Assembly: GCF_006494815.1 (NCBI RefSeq)
Contig: NZ_CP041091.1
Coordinates: forward strand, 4,168,501 to 4,232,500
Reading direction: 5' to 3'
Length of the DNA: 64,000 bases
Source: Nocardioides sambongensis
GTDB lineage: Bacteria > Actinomycetota > Actinomycetes > Propionibacteriales > Nocardioidaceae
Shown here in pieces: positions 26,289-34,415 of the stretch. The position numbers and the translations under genes were made by a program. The notes beneath the pieces were generated by a model. The model made no database searches. It was given only the letters and a program-made list of their open reading frames with translations, and was not told the origin of the DNA. Numbering within the stretch: the first letter of the stretch is position 1; the number at the start of each line of letters is the position of its first letter.

Positions 26289-26729
26289 GTGCCCACCCCA
26301 GAAGAGCTCACCGCCTACGTGCGGAAGATGATCCCGGTCATGGCCGCGATGGAGATCGAGGTGGTCGAGGCCGACCGGACCACGGTCGCGGCCCGGCTGC
26401 CGATCGGCGCCAACGTCAACCACTTCGGCTCGGCATACGCCGGGTCGTTGTTCACCGTCGCGGAGGTGCTGGGCGGTCTCTACGCCAGCACGTCCCTGGT
26501 CCTCGAGGGAGCGGTCCCGCTGGTGAAGCGGCTCGAGATCGACTTCCGCCGACCCGCGAACACCGACGTGGTCGCCCGGGCGACGCTGACCGAGGACGAG
26601 ATCGCCCGGATCCTGGCTGAGACCGAGGAGCGCGGGAAGTCCGACTTCCAGCTGGCTGCCGAGGTCACCGACGAGGCCGGGACGGTGGTGGCGGCCACCC
26701 TCGGGCACTACCAGATGCGCCGGTTCTGA
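26289..26729 (+). CDS. Hotdog-fold thioesterase-like protein (YiiD_C type)
   Basis: A 146-residue protein with the hotdog signature of YiiD_C / DUF4442-like domains: an N-terminal helix (ELTAYVRKMIPVMAAMEIEV), ARLPIGANVNHFGSAYAGSLFTVAE with the central helix, and VKRLEIDFRRPANTDVVARA. Asn-His-x-Gly in NVNHFGS sits where related thioesterases place catalytic residues. The start is a GTG with no ribosome site and a -10 box six bases ahead, so translation is probably leaderless. Confidence 0.82.
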   Translation: MPTPEELTAYVRKMIPVMAAMEIEVVEADRTTVAARLPIGANVNHFGSAYAGSLFTVAEVLGGLYASTSLVLEGAVPLVKRLEIDFRRPANTDVVARATLTEDEIARILAETEERGKSDFQLAAEVTDEAGTVVAATLGHYQMRRF

Positions 26730-26748
26730 CGTCCCCGAGCGGTCTGGC

Positions 26749-26822
26749 GAGCCCTGAGGAGCCGGTGAGCCCTGAGGAGTCGGGGAGGCCTGAGAAGTCG
26801 GGGGAGCCCTGAGGAGTCGGGA
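26749..26822. repeat. Degenerate tandem repeat, about 18-20 bp unit, four copies
   Basis: Successive versions of GAGCCCTGAGGAGTCGGGG occur between the hotdog gene and the TetR regulator. Unit length varies by a base or two, so it is not coding. It may derive from slippage. Confidence 0.7.
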
Positions 26823-26929
26823 GCCACCAGGAGCGTGGCCGCGGTCCCCATCGCCGCGCCCGACGGCCGTCGTCGCTGGCGATGCCGGACCGGCCGTCGG
26901 GCGAGGCGATCCCTCCCGGGCAACAAGAT

Positions 26930-26943
26930 AGCGAGTGATCGCT
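26930..26943. promoter_or_regulatory. Palindromic operator candidate before the TetR gene
   Basis: AGCGA-GTGA-TCGCT is a 5-4-5 inverted repeat lying 22 bases before the preferred start of the TetR regulator. Autorepression through such a site is common in the family. The match could be chance at this length. Confidence 0.4.
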
Positions 26944-26964
26944 TTTTATGAAAGGGTCCACCTC

Positions 26965-27591
26965 GTGCCTGCCTCGCCCACCCGCCGAACCCAGGCGGAG
27001 CGTCGGGACGCCACCATCGGCGCGTTGCTGGACGCGACCATCGCCAGCCTCGCCGAGCGCGGCTACGCGGCCACCTCGACGGCGGCGATCTGTGCCCGCG
27101 CCGGGGTGAGCCAGGGCGCGCTGTTCCGTCACTTCAAGACCCGCCAGGAACTCTTCGTGGCAGCGGCGGCGCGCTCGGCCGAGATCAACGTCGAGGTGGC
27201 GCGCACCGCCTTCTCCGGCGAGGTGCGCGACGTCGGCGGGGTGACCGCGACCCTGGGCCGGCTCCGCGAGGTGGTGCTCTCACCCACCAACCAGACCTGG
27301 CGCGAGCTGCTCGTCGCCGCGCGCTCCGACGCCGACCTGAGGGAGGCGCTGCGCCCGGCTCGGCTCGACTTCCAGCTGCGGATGCTCGGGCTGGCCACCG
27401 ACCAGTGGGGCGACGTACTGCCGCCGGCGGAGATCCCGGCGCTGCTCAGCCTGGTCGTCAACGTCTTCGACGGCTGGGCGTTCTCGGCTCCCGGCACCGA
27501 CCCGACGGCCGCGCCCGGCCGCACCCAGCAGGCGGCCATCGACCTGCTCGCCCAGATGATCGTCACCCGCTACGGCCAGGAGGCCCGATGA
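26965..27591 (+). CDS. TetR-family transcriptional regulator
   Basis: A 208-residue regulator. The N-terminal HTH reads GYAATSTAAICARAGVSQGALFRHFKTRQELF, a standard TetR DNA-binding domain; the remainder is the ligand-binding helical domain. The GTG at 26965 follows AAGGGTCCACCTC and gives the usual short arm; a GTG at 26935 would overlap the operator candidate. It overlaps the FAD dehydrogenase by ATGA, so it most likely controls the oxidative operon it heads. The effector is probably a substrate or CoA thioester of that pathway. Confidence 0.92.
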   Translation: MPASPTRRTQAERRDATIGALLDATIASLAERGYAATSTAAICARAGVSQGALFRHFKTRQELFVAAAARSAEINVEVARTAFSGEVRDVGGVTATLGRLREVVLSPTNQTWRELLVAARSDADLREALRPARLDFQLRMLGLATDQWGDVLPPAEIPALLSLVVNVFDGWAFSAPGTDPTAAPGRTQQAAIDLLAQMIVTRYGQEAR

Positions 27592-29315
27592 CCGAACCGA
27601 CCCCCACCCCTGCGACGCCGGTTGACGACTTCGCCCCCGATGCCGTCGTGGTCGGCGCCGGTCTCGCCGGCCTGGTCGCCACCTACGAGCTGGCCCAGGC
27701 GGGCAAGCGGGTGCTGGTGCTCGATCAGGAGAGCCGGGCCAACCTGGGCGGTCAGGCGTGGTGGTCGCTGGGTGGGCTGCTCTTCGTCGACTCCGCCCAG
27801 CAGCGGCGCACCGGAATCAAGGACAGCTATGACCTCGCGGTGCAGGACTGGATGGGCAGCGCGCAGTTCGACCGGCTCGGCGACGGCACCGACGGGCCCG
27901 AGCGGGGTGAGGACCACTGGCCGCGACGCTGGGCCGAGGCGTACGTGCGCTTCGCCCACACCGAGAAGCAGGCCTACCTGAACTCGCTGGGACTCAAGTC
28001 GTTGCCGTTCGTCGGCTGGGCCGAGCGCGGCGACGGCCGCGCACAGGGCCACGGCAACTCGGTGCCCCGGTTCCACCTCACCTGGGGGACCGGTCCCGAG
28101 GTGGTCCGGGTCTTCGCCGAGCCGGTGCTGGAGGCCGAGCGCTCCGGGCTGGTCCGGTTCGGGTTCCGGCACCGGGTCGACGACCTGCTCACCGAGGACG
28201 GCGCGGTGGTCGGCGTCCGCGGCTCCCGGCTGGCCGAGGACGACGCCGAGCGCGGCGTGCGCAGCAACCGCGACGTGGTCGGCGACTTCGAGCTCCGGGC
28301 ACCCGCGGTGGTGGTGAGCAGCGGCGGCATCGGCCACAACTTCGACCTGATGCGGCGCAACTGGCCGACCGAGCGGATGGGCGCGGTGCCCGAGCACCTG
28401 ATCGCCGGAGTCCCGGCCTACGTCGACGGTCGGATGCTCGGCATCACCGAGTCGGCCGGCGCCACCGTGGTCAACCGGGACCGGATGTGGGCCTACACCG
28501 AGGGGATCCACAACTGGGACCCGGTCTGGCCCGACCACGCGATCCGGATCCTGCCGGGGCCGTCCTCGATGTGGTTCGACGCCAACGGCAAGCGGCTCGA
28601 GGGGATGCCGGGTGTGCCCGGCGCCGACACCAACGGTGCGATGAAGCAGATCCTGGCGGCCGGGCACGACTACTCGTGGTTCGTGCTGACCCAGTCGATC
28701 ATCGAGAAGGAGTTCGGCCTCTCCGGCTCCGAGCAGAACCCCGACATCACCGGCAAGGACGTGCGGTTCCTGCTCAAGAGCCGCGTCGCCAAGGGTGCGC
28801 CGGGACCGGTCGAGGCGTTCAAGGAGCACGGCGTCGACTTCGTCGTGGCCGACGACCTGGACGCGCTGGTGGCCGGGATGAACGACCTGGCGCGGGGGCC
28901 CGCGCTCGACGCCGACAGCCTGCGCGAGCAGATCGAGGCGCGCGACCGCGAGGTCGGCAACCCGTTCTCCAAGGACGTCCAGCTGATGGCGATCAACAAC
29001 GCCCGCACCGTGATCACCGAAAAGGTGATCCGGGTGGCCAAGCCGCACCGGATCCTCGACCCCGAGCACGGCCCGCTGATCGCGGTACGCCTCAACATCC
29101 TCTCTCGCAAGACCCTCGGCGGCCTGGAGACCGACCTGGACGCCCGCTGCCTCGCCGCCGACGGCACCCCGATCCCCGGCCTGTACGCCGCCGGCGAGGT
29201 GGCCGGGTTCGGCGGGGGAGGCGTGCACGGGTACAACGCGCTGGAGGGCACCTTCCTCGGCGGCTGCATCTTCTCCGGTCGCACCGCCGGGCGCGCCATC
29301 GCACGAGGAGCGTGA
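27588..29315 (+). CDS. FAD-binding dehydrogenase (3-ketosteroid dehydrogenase / fumarate reductase superfamily)
   Basis: A 575-residue flavoprotein. The N-terminal Rossmann motif VVGAGLAGLVATYELAQAG binds FAD; the C-terminus GLYAAGEVAGFGGGGVHGYN followed by ALEGTFLGGCIFSG closes the site. The internal LGGQAWWSLGGLL and FHLTWGTGP segments match proteins annotated simply as FAD-binding dehydrogenase in actinobacteria, related to KstD and flavocytochrome c. It introduces a double bond or transfers hydride to a ring or acid substrate. First structural gene after TetR, coupled by ATGA. No signal peptide. Substrate unknown. Confidence 0.88.
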   Translation: MTEPTPTPATPVDDFAPDAVVVGAGLAGLVATYELAQAGKRVLVLDQESRANLGGQAWWSLGGLLFVDSAQQRRTGIKDSYDLAVQDWMGSAQFDRLGDGTDGPERGEDHWPRRWAEAYVRFAHTEKQAYLNSLGLKSLPFVGWAERGDGRAQGHGNSVPRFHLTWGTGPEVVRVFAEPVLEAERSGLVRFGFRHRVDDLLTEDGAVVGVRGSRLAEDDAERGVRSNRDVVGDFELRAPAVVVSSGGIGHNFDLMRRNWPTERMGAVPEHLIAGVPAYVDGRMLGITESAGATVVNRDRMWAYTEGIHNWDPVWPDHAIRILPGPSSMWFDANGKRLEGMPGVPGADTNGAMKQILAAGHDYSWFVLTQSIIEKEFGLSGSEQNPDITGKDVRFLLKSRVAKGAPGPVEAFKEHGVDFVVADDLDALVAGMNDLARGPALDADSLREQIEARDREVGNPFSKDVQLMAINNARTVITEKVIRVAKPHRILDPEHGPLIAVRLNILSRKTLGGLETDLDARCLAADGTPIPGLYAAGEVAGFGGGGVHGYNALEGTFLGGCIFSGRTAGRAIARGA

Positions 29316-29486
29316 GCGCCGGGGCGCCTGCCGCTGGTCGGGCGGGCGCCCGCACAGGTGATCGGAGTCACGCAGGGCGGATGCACATTGTCGGGTGGCC
29401 CCGGTCACAGCAGGATCGGGGTCGAGACGCCGATACCGCCGTACCGCGGCGGTGGGGCACCGAGGAACACCCGACTGGAGGCGTGC

Positions 29487-30920
29487 ATGATCACCCGCAC
29501 CGCGCACTACATCGACGGCCAGTGGCGCGAGGCCGAGTCCACCCAGACCCTTCCGGTCAGCAACGCCGGTGACGGCGGCCCGCTGGCCACCGTGCCGGCC
29601 GGCACCGCCGCCGAGGTCGACGCCGCGGTCGGCGCCGCCCGCCGCGCCTTCCCGGCCTGGGCCGCGCTCGACGTCGCCGAGCGGGTGGGCTTCCTCAAGC
29701 TCGCCGCCGAGGAGATGCAGCGGCGTCAGAACGAGATCGCGCTGCTGATGACCCAGGAAGTGGGCATGCCCTACGCCACCAGCAACGTGGTGCAGGTGGG
29801 ACTGCCGCTGATGAACCTGGCCGCGGTGCAGCAGATCGCGCTCGACTACTCCTTCGAGGAGAAGGTCTACAACTCGCTGGTGATCCGCAAGCCGATCGGC
29901 GTGGTCGCCTCGATCACGCCGTGGAACTACCCGCTGCACCAGATCCTCTGCAAGGTCGCCCCCGCGCTCGCCGTCGGCTGCACCGTGGTCGCCAAGCCCA
30001 GCGAGGTCGCCCCGCTCAACGCGTTCGTGCTGGCCGAGATCTTCGAGACCATCGGCCTGCCCGCCGGCGTCTTCAACCTGGTCTGCGGCGACGGGCCGAC
30101 CGTGGGTGAGGCGATGGTCGCCCACCCGGACGTCGACATGGTCAGCTTCACCGGCTCCACCGCCGCCGGCAAGCGGATCGGCGAGGTCGCCGCGGCCACC
30201 GTCAAGCGGGTGGCGCTCGAGCTCGGCGGGAAGTCGCCCCTGGTGGTCCTCGACGACGCCGACCCGGTCGCCGCCGTCACCGCCAGCGCCAACGCCTGCT
30301 ACCTCAACTCCGGCCAGACCTGCATCGCGCTGACCCGGCTGATCGTGCCCGCCTCCCGAAAGGCCGAGTACGAGGCGATCGCCACGGCGGCCGCCGAGGG
30401 CGTGAAGGTCGGTCACCCGCTCGACCCGACCGCCGTGATCGGGCCGGTCATCTCCGAGACCCAGCTCAACCGTGTCCGCGACTACATCGCGGTCGGCATC
30501 GACGAGGGCGCCACCCTGCTCGCCGGTGGGCTGGACCCGGTCGAGGGCCTGGCCGAGGAGCACGCGGGCGGCTACTACGTGCGGCCCACCGTCTTCACCG
30601 ACACGACCCCGGACATGCGGATCGTGAAGGAGGAGATCTTCGGACCGGTCCTGGTCATCCAGACCTACGAGACCGAGGACGAGGCGGTCGCCCTCGCCAA
30701 CGACACCGTCTACGGGCTCAACGCCGGCGTCTACTCCGCGGACGTCGACCGGGCGGTCGCCTTCGCCCGGCGTCTGGACTCCGGACAGGTCCAGATCAAC
30801 GACGGCGCCTTCAACATCCACGCCCCCTTCGGCGGGGTCAAGCAGTCCGGGAACGGTCGCGAGCTCGGTGACGCCGGGTTCGAGGACTTCCTCGACACGA
30901 CCTCCCTCCAGCTGCCCTGA
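29487..30920 (+). CDS. Aldehyde dehydrogenase family protein
   Basis: A 477-residue enzyme with Asn147 in PWNYP, Glu245 in LELGGK and nucleophile Cys279 in NSGQTC. GSTAAG around residue 223 binds the nucleotide phosphate. It is related to, but clearly distinct from, the aldehyde dehydrogenase at 684-2120. The 171-base gap upstream could hold its own promoter. It would turn the aldehyde made by the neighbouring GMC alcohol oxidase into an acid. Confidence 0.92.
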   Translation: MITRTAHYIDGQWREAESTQTLPVSNAGDGGPLATVPAGTAAEVDAAVGAARRAFPAWAALDVAERVGFLKLAAEEMQRRQNEIALLMTQEVGMPYATSNVVQVGLPLMNLAAVQQIALDYSFEEKVYNSLVIRKPIGVVASITPWNYPLHQILCKVAPALAVGCTVVAKPSEVAPLNAFVLAEIFETIGLPAGVFNLVCGDGPTVGEAMVAHPDVDMVSFTGSTAAGKRIGEVAAATVKRVALELGGKSPLVVLDDADPVAAVTASANACYLNSGQTCIALTRLIVPASRKAEYEAIATAAAEGVKVGHPLDPTAVIGPVISETQLNRVRDYIAVGIDEGATLLAGGLDPVEGLAEEHAGGYYVRPTVFTDTTPDMRIVKEEIFGPVLVIQTYETEDEAVALANDTVYGLNAGVYSADVDRAVAFARRLDSGQVQINDGAFNIHAPFGGVKQSGNGRELGDAGFEDFLDTTSLQLP

Positions 30921-30940
30921 CCACCGAGGAGAACCCACCC

Positions 30941-32905
30941 ATGACCACCTTCACCGACCTGCAGCGCCAGACCCTGGCCGCCCTCGTCGACACCTTCGTC
31001 GCCCCGGTCGCGGCACCCGACGGCCGTGAGGACCCGCACGGGTTCTACGCCACCCCCGGCACCGCCGTCGGGGCCCACCTCGGTGTCGAGGAGTACCTGA
31101 CCACCAAGGTGCCCGCCGACCAGCTCAGCGGCCTGCTGGAGCTGATCGACGCGCTGGCCCTGACCGGACTGAAGAACCAGCCCCAGCACATCCGGGAGAC
31201 CTCGGTCGCCGTGATCAGCGGGATCGCCCCGGAGGCGGCCGCCGGCATCGGCGCCGTGCGGCAGCTCGCGATCAACTTCGCCTACGCGATCACCGACGAG
31301 GCCGGGCACAGCCCGCTGCTCGACGGGATGGGCGCCGGCGGCATCCCGGACATCCCGAACCGGGGCACCAAGACCCTCACCGTCCGCACCACCAGCCCCG
31401 GGGAGACCATCGAGGTCGACGCCGTCGTCGTCGGTTCCGGCTCGGGTGGCGGCGTCGCGGCCGGCGAGCTGGCCAAGGCCGGCAAGCGGGTCCTCGTGCT
31501 GGAGGCGGGCTCCTACTACTCCGAGTCCGAGTTCGGGCTGACCGAGCTCGCGGCCTACCAGCAGCTCTGCCTCAACGGCGGCGTCTTCCCGACCGCCGAC
31601 GGCATGGTCAACGTCGTCGCCGGCGGCGTCGTCGGCGGCGGCTCGACCGTGAACTGGTCGAACTCCGTGCCCCTGCCGGACCGGCTGCGCAAGCGCTGGT
31701 CCGAGGAGTTCGGGCTGACCGACGTCACCGGTGACAGCTGGGCCGAGCACGCGGAGGCGGTGATGAGCCGGATGAAGGTCAACGAGAAGGTCGCCTTCCA
31801 GAACGGTCCGCACACCAAGCTCGGCGTCGGCGCGGAGGCGCTGGGCTGGTCCTACAAGCACACCACCCTCAACATCGACCCCGAGCGCTTCGACCCCGCC
31901 CTCCAGGGCTACAGCGGGTACGGCGACGCCACCGGCGCCAAGCAGGGCACCATGCGCACGTTCCTGCAGGACGCCAGCGACGCCGGCGCCGAGCTGATCC
32001 CGAACGCCCGGGCCACCCGGGTGCTGGTCAGCGACGGCCGGGCCACCGGCGTCGAGGTGGAGATCCTGGACGAGAACGGTGCGGTCGGCCACACCGTCAC
32101 CGTCGCCGCCCCGACCGTGGTGGTCTCGGCCGGCTCGATGGAGACCCCCGCCCTGCTGCTGCGCTCGGGGATCGGCGGCGAGGCGGTCGGCACCCGGCTC
32201 AAGCTGCACCCCGCCGGCCTGGTCACCGGGCTGTACGGCGAGGAGGACCTCGACCCGATCCACGGCCCGGCGCAGGCCGGGATCATGAACGAGTTCTCCG
32301 CCGGCAGCGAGGGCGGCTCGGCCTTCCTGGTCGAGGGGGTCCAGCAGTTCCCCGGCCTCTACGCCTCGGTGACCCCGTGGACCTCGGCGGCCGAGCACAA
32401 GGAGCTGATCGGCCGCTACCGCAACCGCGGTGACTGGGTCTTCATCATCGAGGACCTCGGCAGCGGCCGGATCGCGATCGACGAGGAGGGCCGCTCGGTG
32501 GCGACCTACCCGTTCGAGCACGAGGGTGACCAGCGCACCTTCAAGAACGCCCTGATCGCCTGCGTCCGGATGCACGTGGCCGGCGGCGCGGACACGATCT
32601 TCGTCGGCGGCCAGCCGTTCGCCCCGTGGAGGCAGGGCGACGACGTCGAGGAGTTCATCGGCCGGCTCGACGCCCTGCCGATCGGTGCCGGCGGTCTGGT
32701 CGCGTTCAGCGCGCACCAGATGGGAAGCGCCGCCCTGGGCGCCGACCCGGCGACCAGCGTGGCCGACCCGCGCGGTGAGCTGCACGACACCAAGGGGGTG
32801 TGGATCGCCGACGCCAGCGGCATGCCCACCTGCTCGTCGGTCAACCCGATGATCACGACGATGACGCTCGCCCGTCGCACTGCGCACAACATCCTGGCAT
32901 CCTGA
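30941..32905 (+). CDS. GMC oxidoreductase with N-terminal gluconate-dehydrogenase-subunit-3-like domain
   Basis: A 654-residue FAD alcohol dehydrogenase/oxidase. Residues 1-130 form a helical domain like subunit 3 of gluconate 2-dehydrogenase (LQRQTLAALVDTFV, DELSG-like helices). The FAD site VVVGSGSGGGVAAGELAKAG is near residue 165. GMC signatures follow: VVGGGSTVNWSN, VVSAGSMETPALLLRSGIGG, and a C-terminal SAHQMGSAALGADPATSVAD then ADASGMPTCSSVNPMIT with the catalytic His/Asn pair. It oxidises an alcohol. Ribosome site GAGGAG precedes the ATG. Placed directly after the aldehyde dehydrogenase. Confidence 0.9.
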   Translation: MTTFTDLQRQTLAALVDTFVAPVAAPDGREDPHGFYATPGTAVGAHLGVEEYLTTKVPADQLSGLLELIDALALTGLKNQPQHIRETSVAVISGIAPEAAAGIGAVRQLAINFAYAITDEAGHSPLLDGMGAGGIPDIPNRGTKTLTVRTTSPGETIEVDAVVVGSGSGGGVAAGELAKAGKRVLVLEAGSYYSESEFGLTELAAYQQLCLNGGVFPTADGMVNVVAGGVVGGGSTVNWSNSVPLPDRLRKRWSEEFGLTDVTGDSWAEHAEAVMSRMKVNEKVAFQNGPHTKLGVGAEALGWSYKHTTLNIDPERFDPALQGYSGYGDATGAKQGTMRTFLQDASDAGAELIPNARATRVLVSDGRATGVEVEILDENGAVGHTVTVAAPTVVVSAGSMETPALLLRSGIGGEAVGTRLKLHPAGLVTGLYGEEDLDPIHGPAQAGIMNEFSAGSEGGSAFLVEGVQQFPGLYASVTPWTSAAEHKELIGRYRNRGDWVFIIEDLGSGRIAIDEEGRSVATYPFEHEGDQRTFKNALIACVRMHVAGGADTIFVGGQPFAPWRQGDDVEEFIGRLDALPIGAGGLVAFSAHQMGSAALGADPATSVADPRGELHDTKGVWIADASGMPTCSSVNPMITTMTLARRTAHNILAS

Positions 32906-33043
32906 TACCAGGCCTCCTGGGCGTGACCCGGGTCGAGCGTCCCGAGCGCCCGGCCCGCACCGTCCGGGGGGAGGGGTCGCGGCGGCTTTCCCCCGAGCCG
33001 CCGCGGCCCCGCTCCCGCCCTGTCCCGACCGGACGGGGCGCGG

Positions 33044-34291
33044 TCAGTTCGGGGGAGTGAGTGCCGAGCGTCCCAGCCGGTGCACCAGCTCGAGCGCCAG
33101 GAACACCTGCAGCCGTCGCTCGGCCAGCGGCGCGCCGATCAGGCCGGTCGCCCTGCCGACCCGCTGCAGCACGGTGTTGCGGTGGGTGAAGAGGCGCTGT
33201 GCCGCCTTCGGCGCAGACTCGCCCTCCTGCAGGAAGACCAGCATCGTCGCCCGCAGGTCGTCCAGGGCCGGGTCGTCCTCCGCCAGCCGGCCGAGGGCGT
33301 CGGCGACGAAGACCCGGACCCGCTCCGGGTCGTCGGCGGTGAGCGCGACCGGCCCGAGCTCGTCGTACCAGGTGAGGGCGGGGGGTGCGGACTCCTCGGA
33401 CATCGCGAAGCGCTGCACCTCGATCGCCCGCTGCTGCGTACGACGGAACCCGTCGGCCCCGCGTCCGGGCGGGCCGACCAGCACGTTGACCGGTGTCTCC
33501 AGCGCGGCGTGGGCGTCGGCGAACGCGGCGCGGTCGGTGATCTCGCCGCCGAGCCAGGTCCACAGCTGTCCGGCGCCGGCGCGCAGCCCGGCCGAGCGCA
33601 GGCCGAGCACACTGGCCAGCTCGCTCGCCGCCGACTCCAGCGCGGCGTCCTCGATGGAGCGCGACCCCCACAGGGCGAGGAAGGTGTGCGGGCCGCCGAC
33701 GTCGTAGCCGAGCCACTGGTTGGCCGTGGTCCGGCTCAGCGGCGCCGCGTCCAGCAGCAGGCGGATCACCTCGGCCTGGCGGGTCGAGCCGGACCGGCTG
33801 ATCTGCTCCCGCTGTTGCTGGATCTGGCTCACCTCGAGGGCGAGGCAGCCGTTGACGTAGGTGAAGAGCAGGTCGGCGCTGTGGCGCAGCACCCCGGCCA
33901 GCTCGGCCGGGTCGTGCTCGACCAGCTCGGCGGCGGTGTCCATCCAGTGCCGCCACAACGCCTCCTGGCCGAAGCGGTAGGCCTGGATCACCACGTCGAG
34001 GTCGACGCCGCGGCGGACCAGGTTGCGCGCCTTCTGGACCAGCTCGGGTGGCGCGTAGACCGACACCGGGTGCTCCGGGCGGGCCGCGACGGCGTGCAGG
34101 AAGTGGAGCACGGTGAGCCGGTTGCTGGCCGCGGTGTCGTCCACGATCGCCGGGTCGTCGGCCAACGCCGGTGCGCCGTCGGCGACGGCGCGGTTGAGGT
34201 CGGCGATCAGCTGCTCGGCGTCGGCCAGGAGGTGGTTGGCGACGGCCGCGACGTAGTCGAGGGTGCGCGGCGAGGCGAGGAGTGCCGACAT
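33044..34291 (-). CDS. PucR/CdaR-type helix-turn-helix regulator
   Basis: A 415-residue activator-like protein. The C-terminal HTH of the PucR family reads AAQRLFTHRNTVLQRVGRATGLIG; the middle has a GGDEF-related domain, and the N-terminal ~160 residues (ANHLLADAEQLIADLN, YAPPELVQKARNLVRRGVDL) form a helical sensor domain. It faces away from the GMC gene and is divergent from the acyl-CoA ligase at 34416, which it probably regulates along with the oxidation genes. I chose the ATG at 34291. Confidence 0.87.
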   Translation of the reverse strand: MSALLASPRTLDYVAAVANHLLADAEQLIADLNRAVADGAPALADDPAIVDDTAASNRLTVLHFLHAVAARPEHPVSVYAPPELVQKARNLVRRGVDLDVVIQAYRFGQEALWRHWMDTAAELVEHDPAELAGVLRHSADLLFTYVNGCLALEVSQIQQQREQISRSGSTRQAEVIRLLLDAAPLSRTTANQWLGYDVGGPHTFLALWGSRSIEDAALESAASELASVLGLRSAGLRAGAGQLWTWLGGEITDRAAFADAHAALETPVNVLVGPPGRGADGFRRTQQRAIEVQRFAMSEESAPPALTWYDELGPVALTADDPERVRVFVADALGRLAEDDPALDDLRATMLVFLQEGESAPKAAQRLFTHRNTVLQRVGRATGLIGAPLAERRLQVFLALELVHRLGRSALTPPN

Positions 34292-34379
34292 GCGGTGATG
34301 GTAGATCTCGGTGTGCGCCCGCACAACGAGCACGGGGTGTGGGGAGCGGCTGCCCATCGTGGCGGCGCCCGGATCTTCC

Positions 34380-34385
34380 TAGGCT
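34380..34385 (+). promoter_or_regulatory. -10 box TAGGCT before the acyl-CoA ligase
   Basis: TAGGCT matches the -10 pattern seen repeatedly in this window. Transcription would start near 34392, leaving a short leader that contains the GAGGAG ribosome site before GTG 34416. Confidence 0.45.
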
Positions 34386-34415
34386 CGATGTCGTCCACCG
34401 ACCCGAGGAGTCTCC

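Noticed and set aside
27570..30938. A 1122-codon open frame on the minus strand
   Set aside because: It is antisense to three well-supported enzymes, has an Arg/Gly/His-rich composition without domains, and reflects high-GC codon bias.
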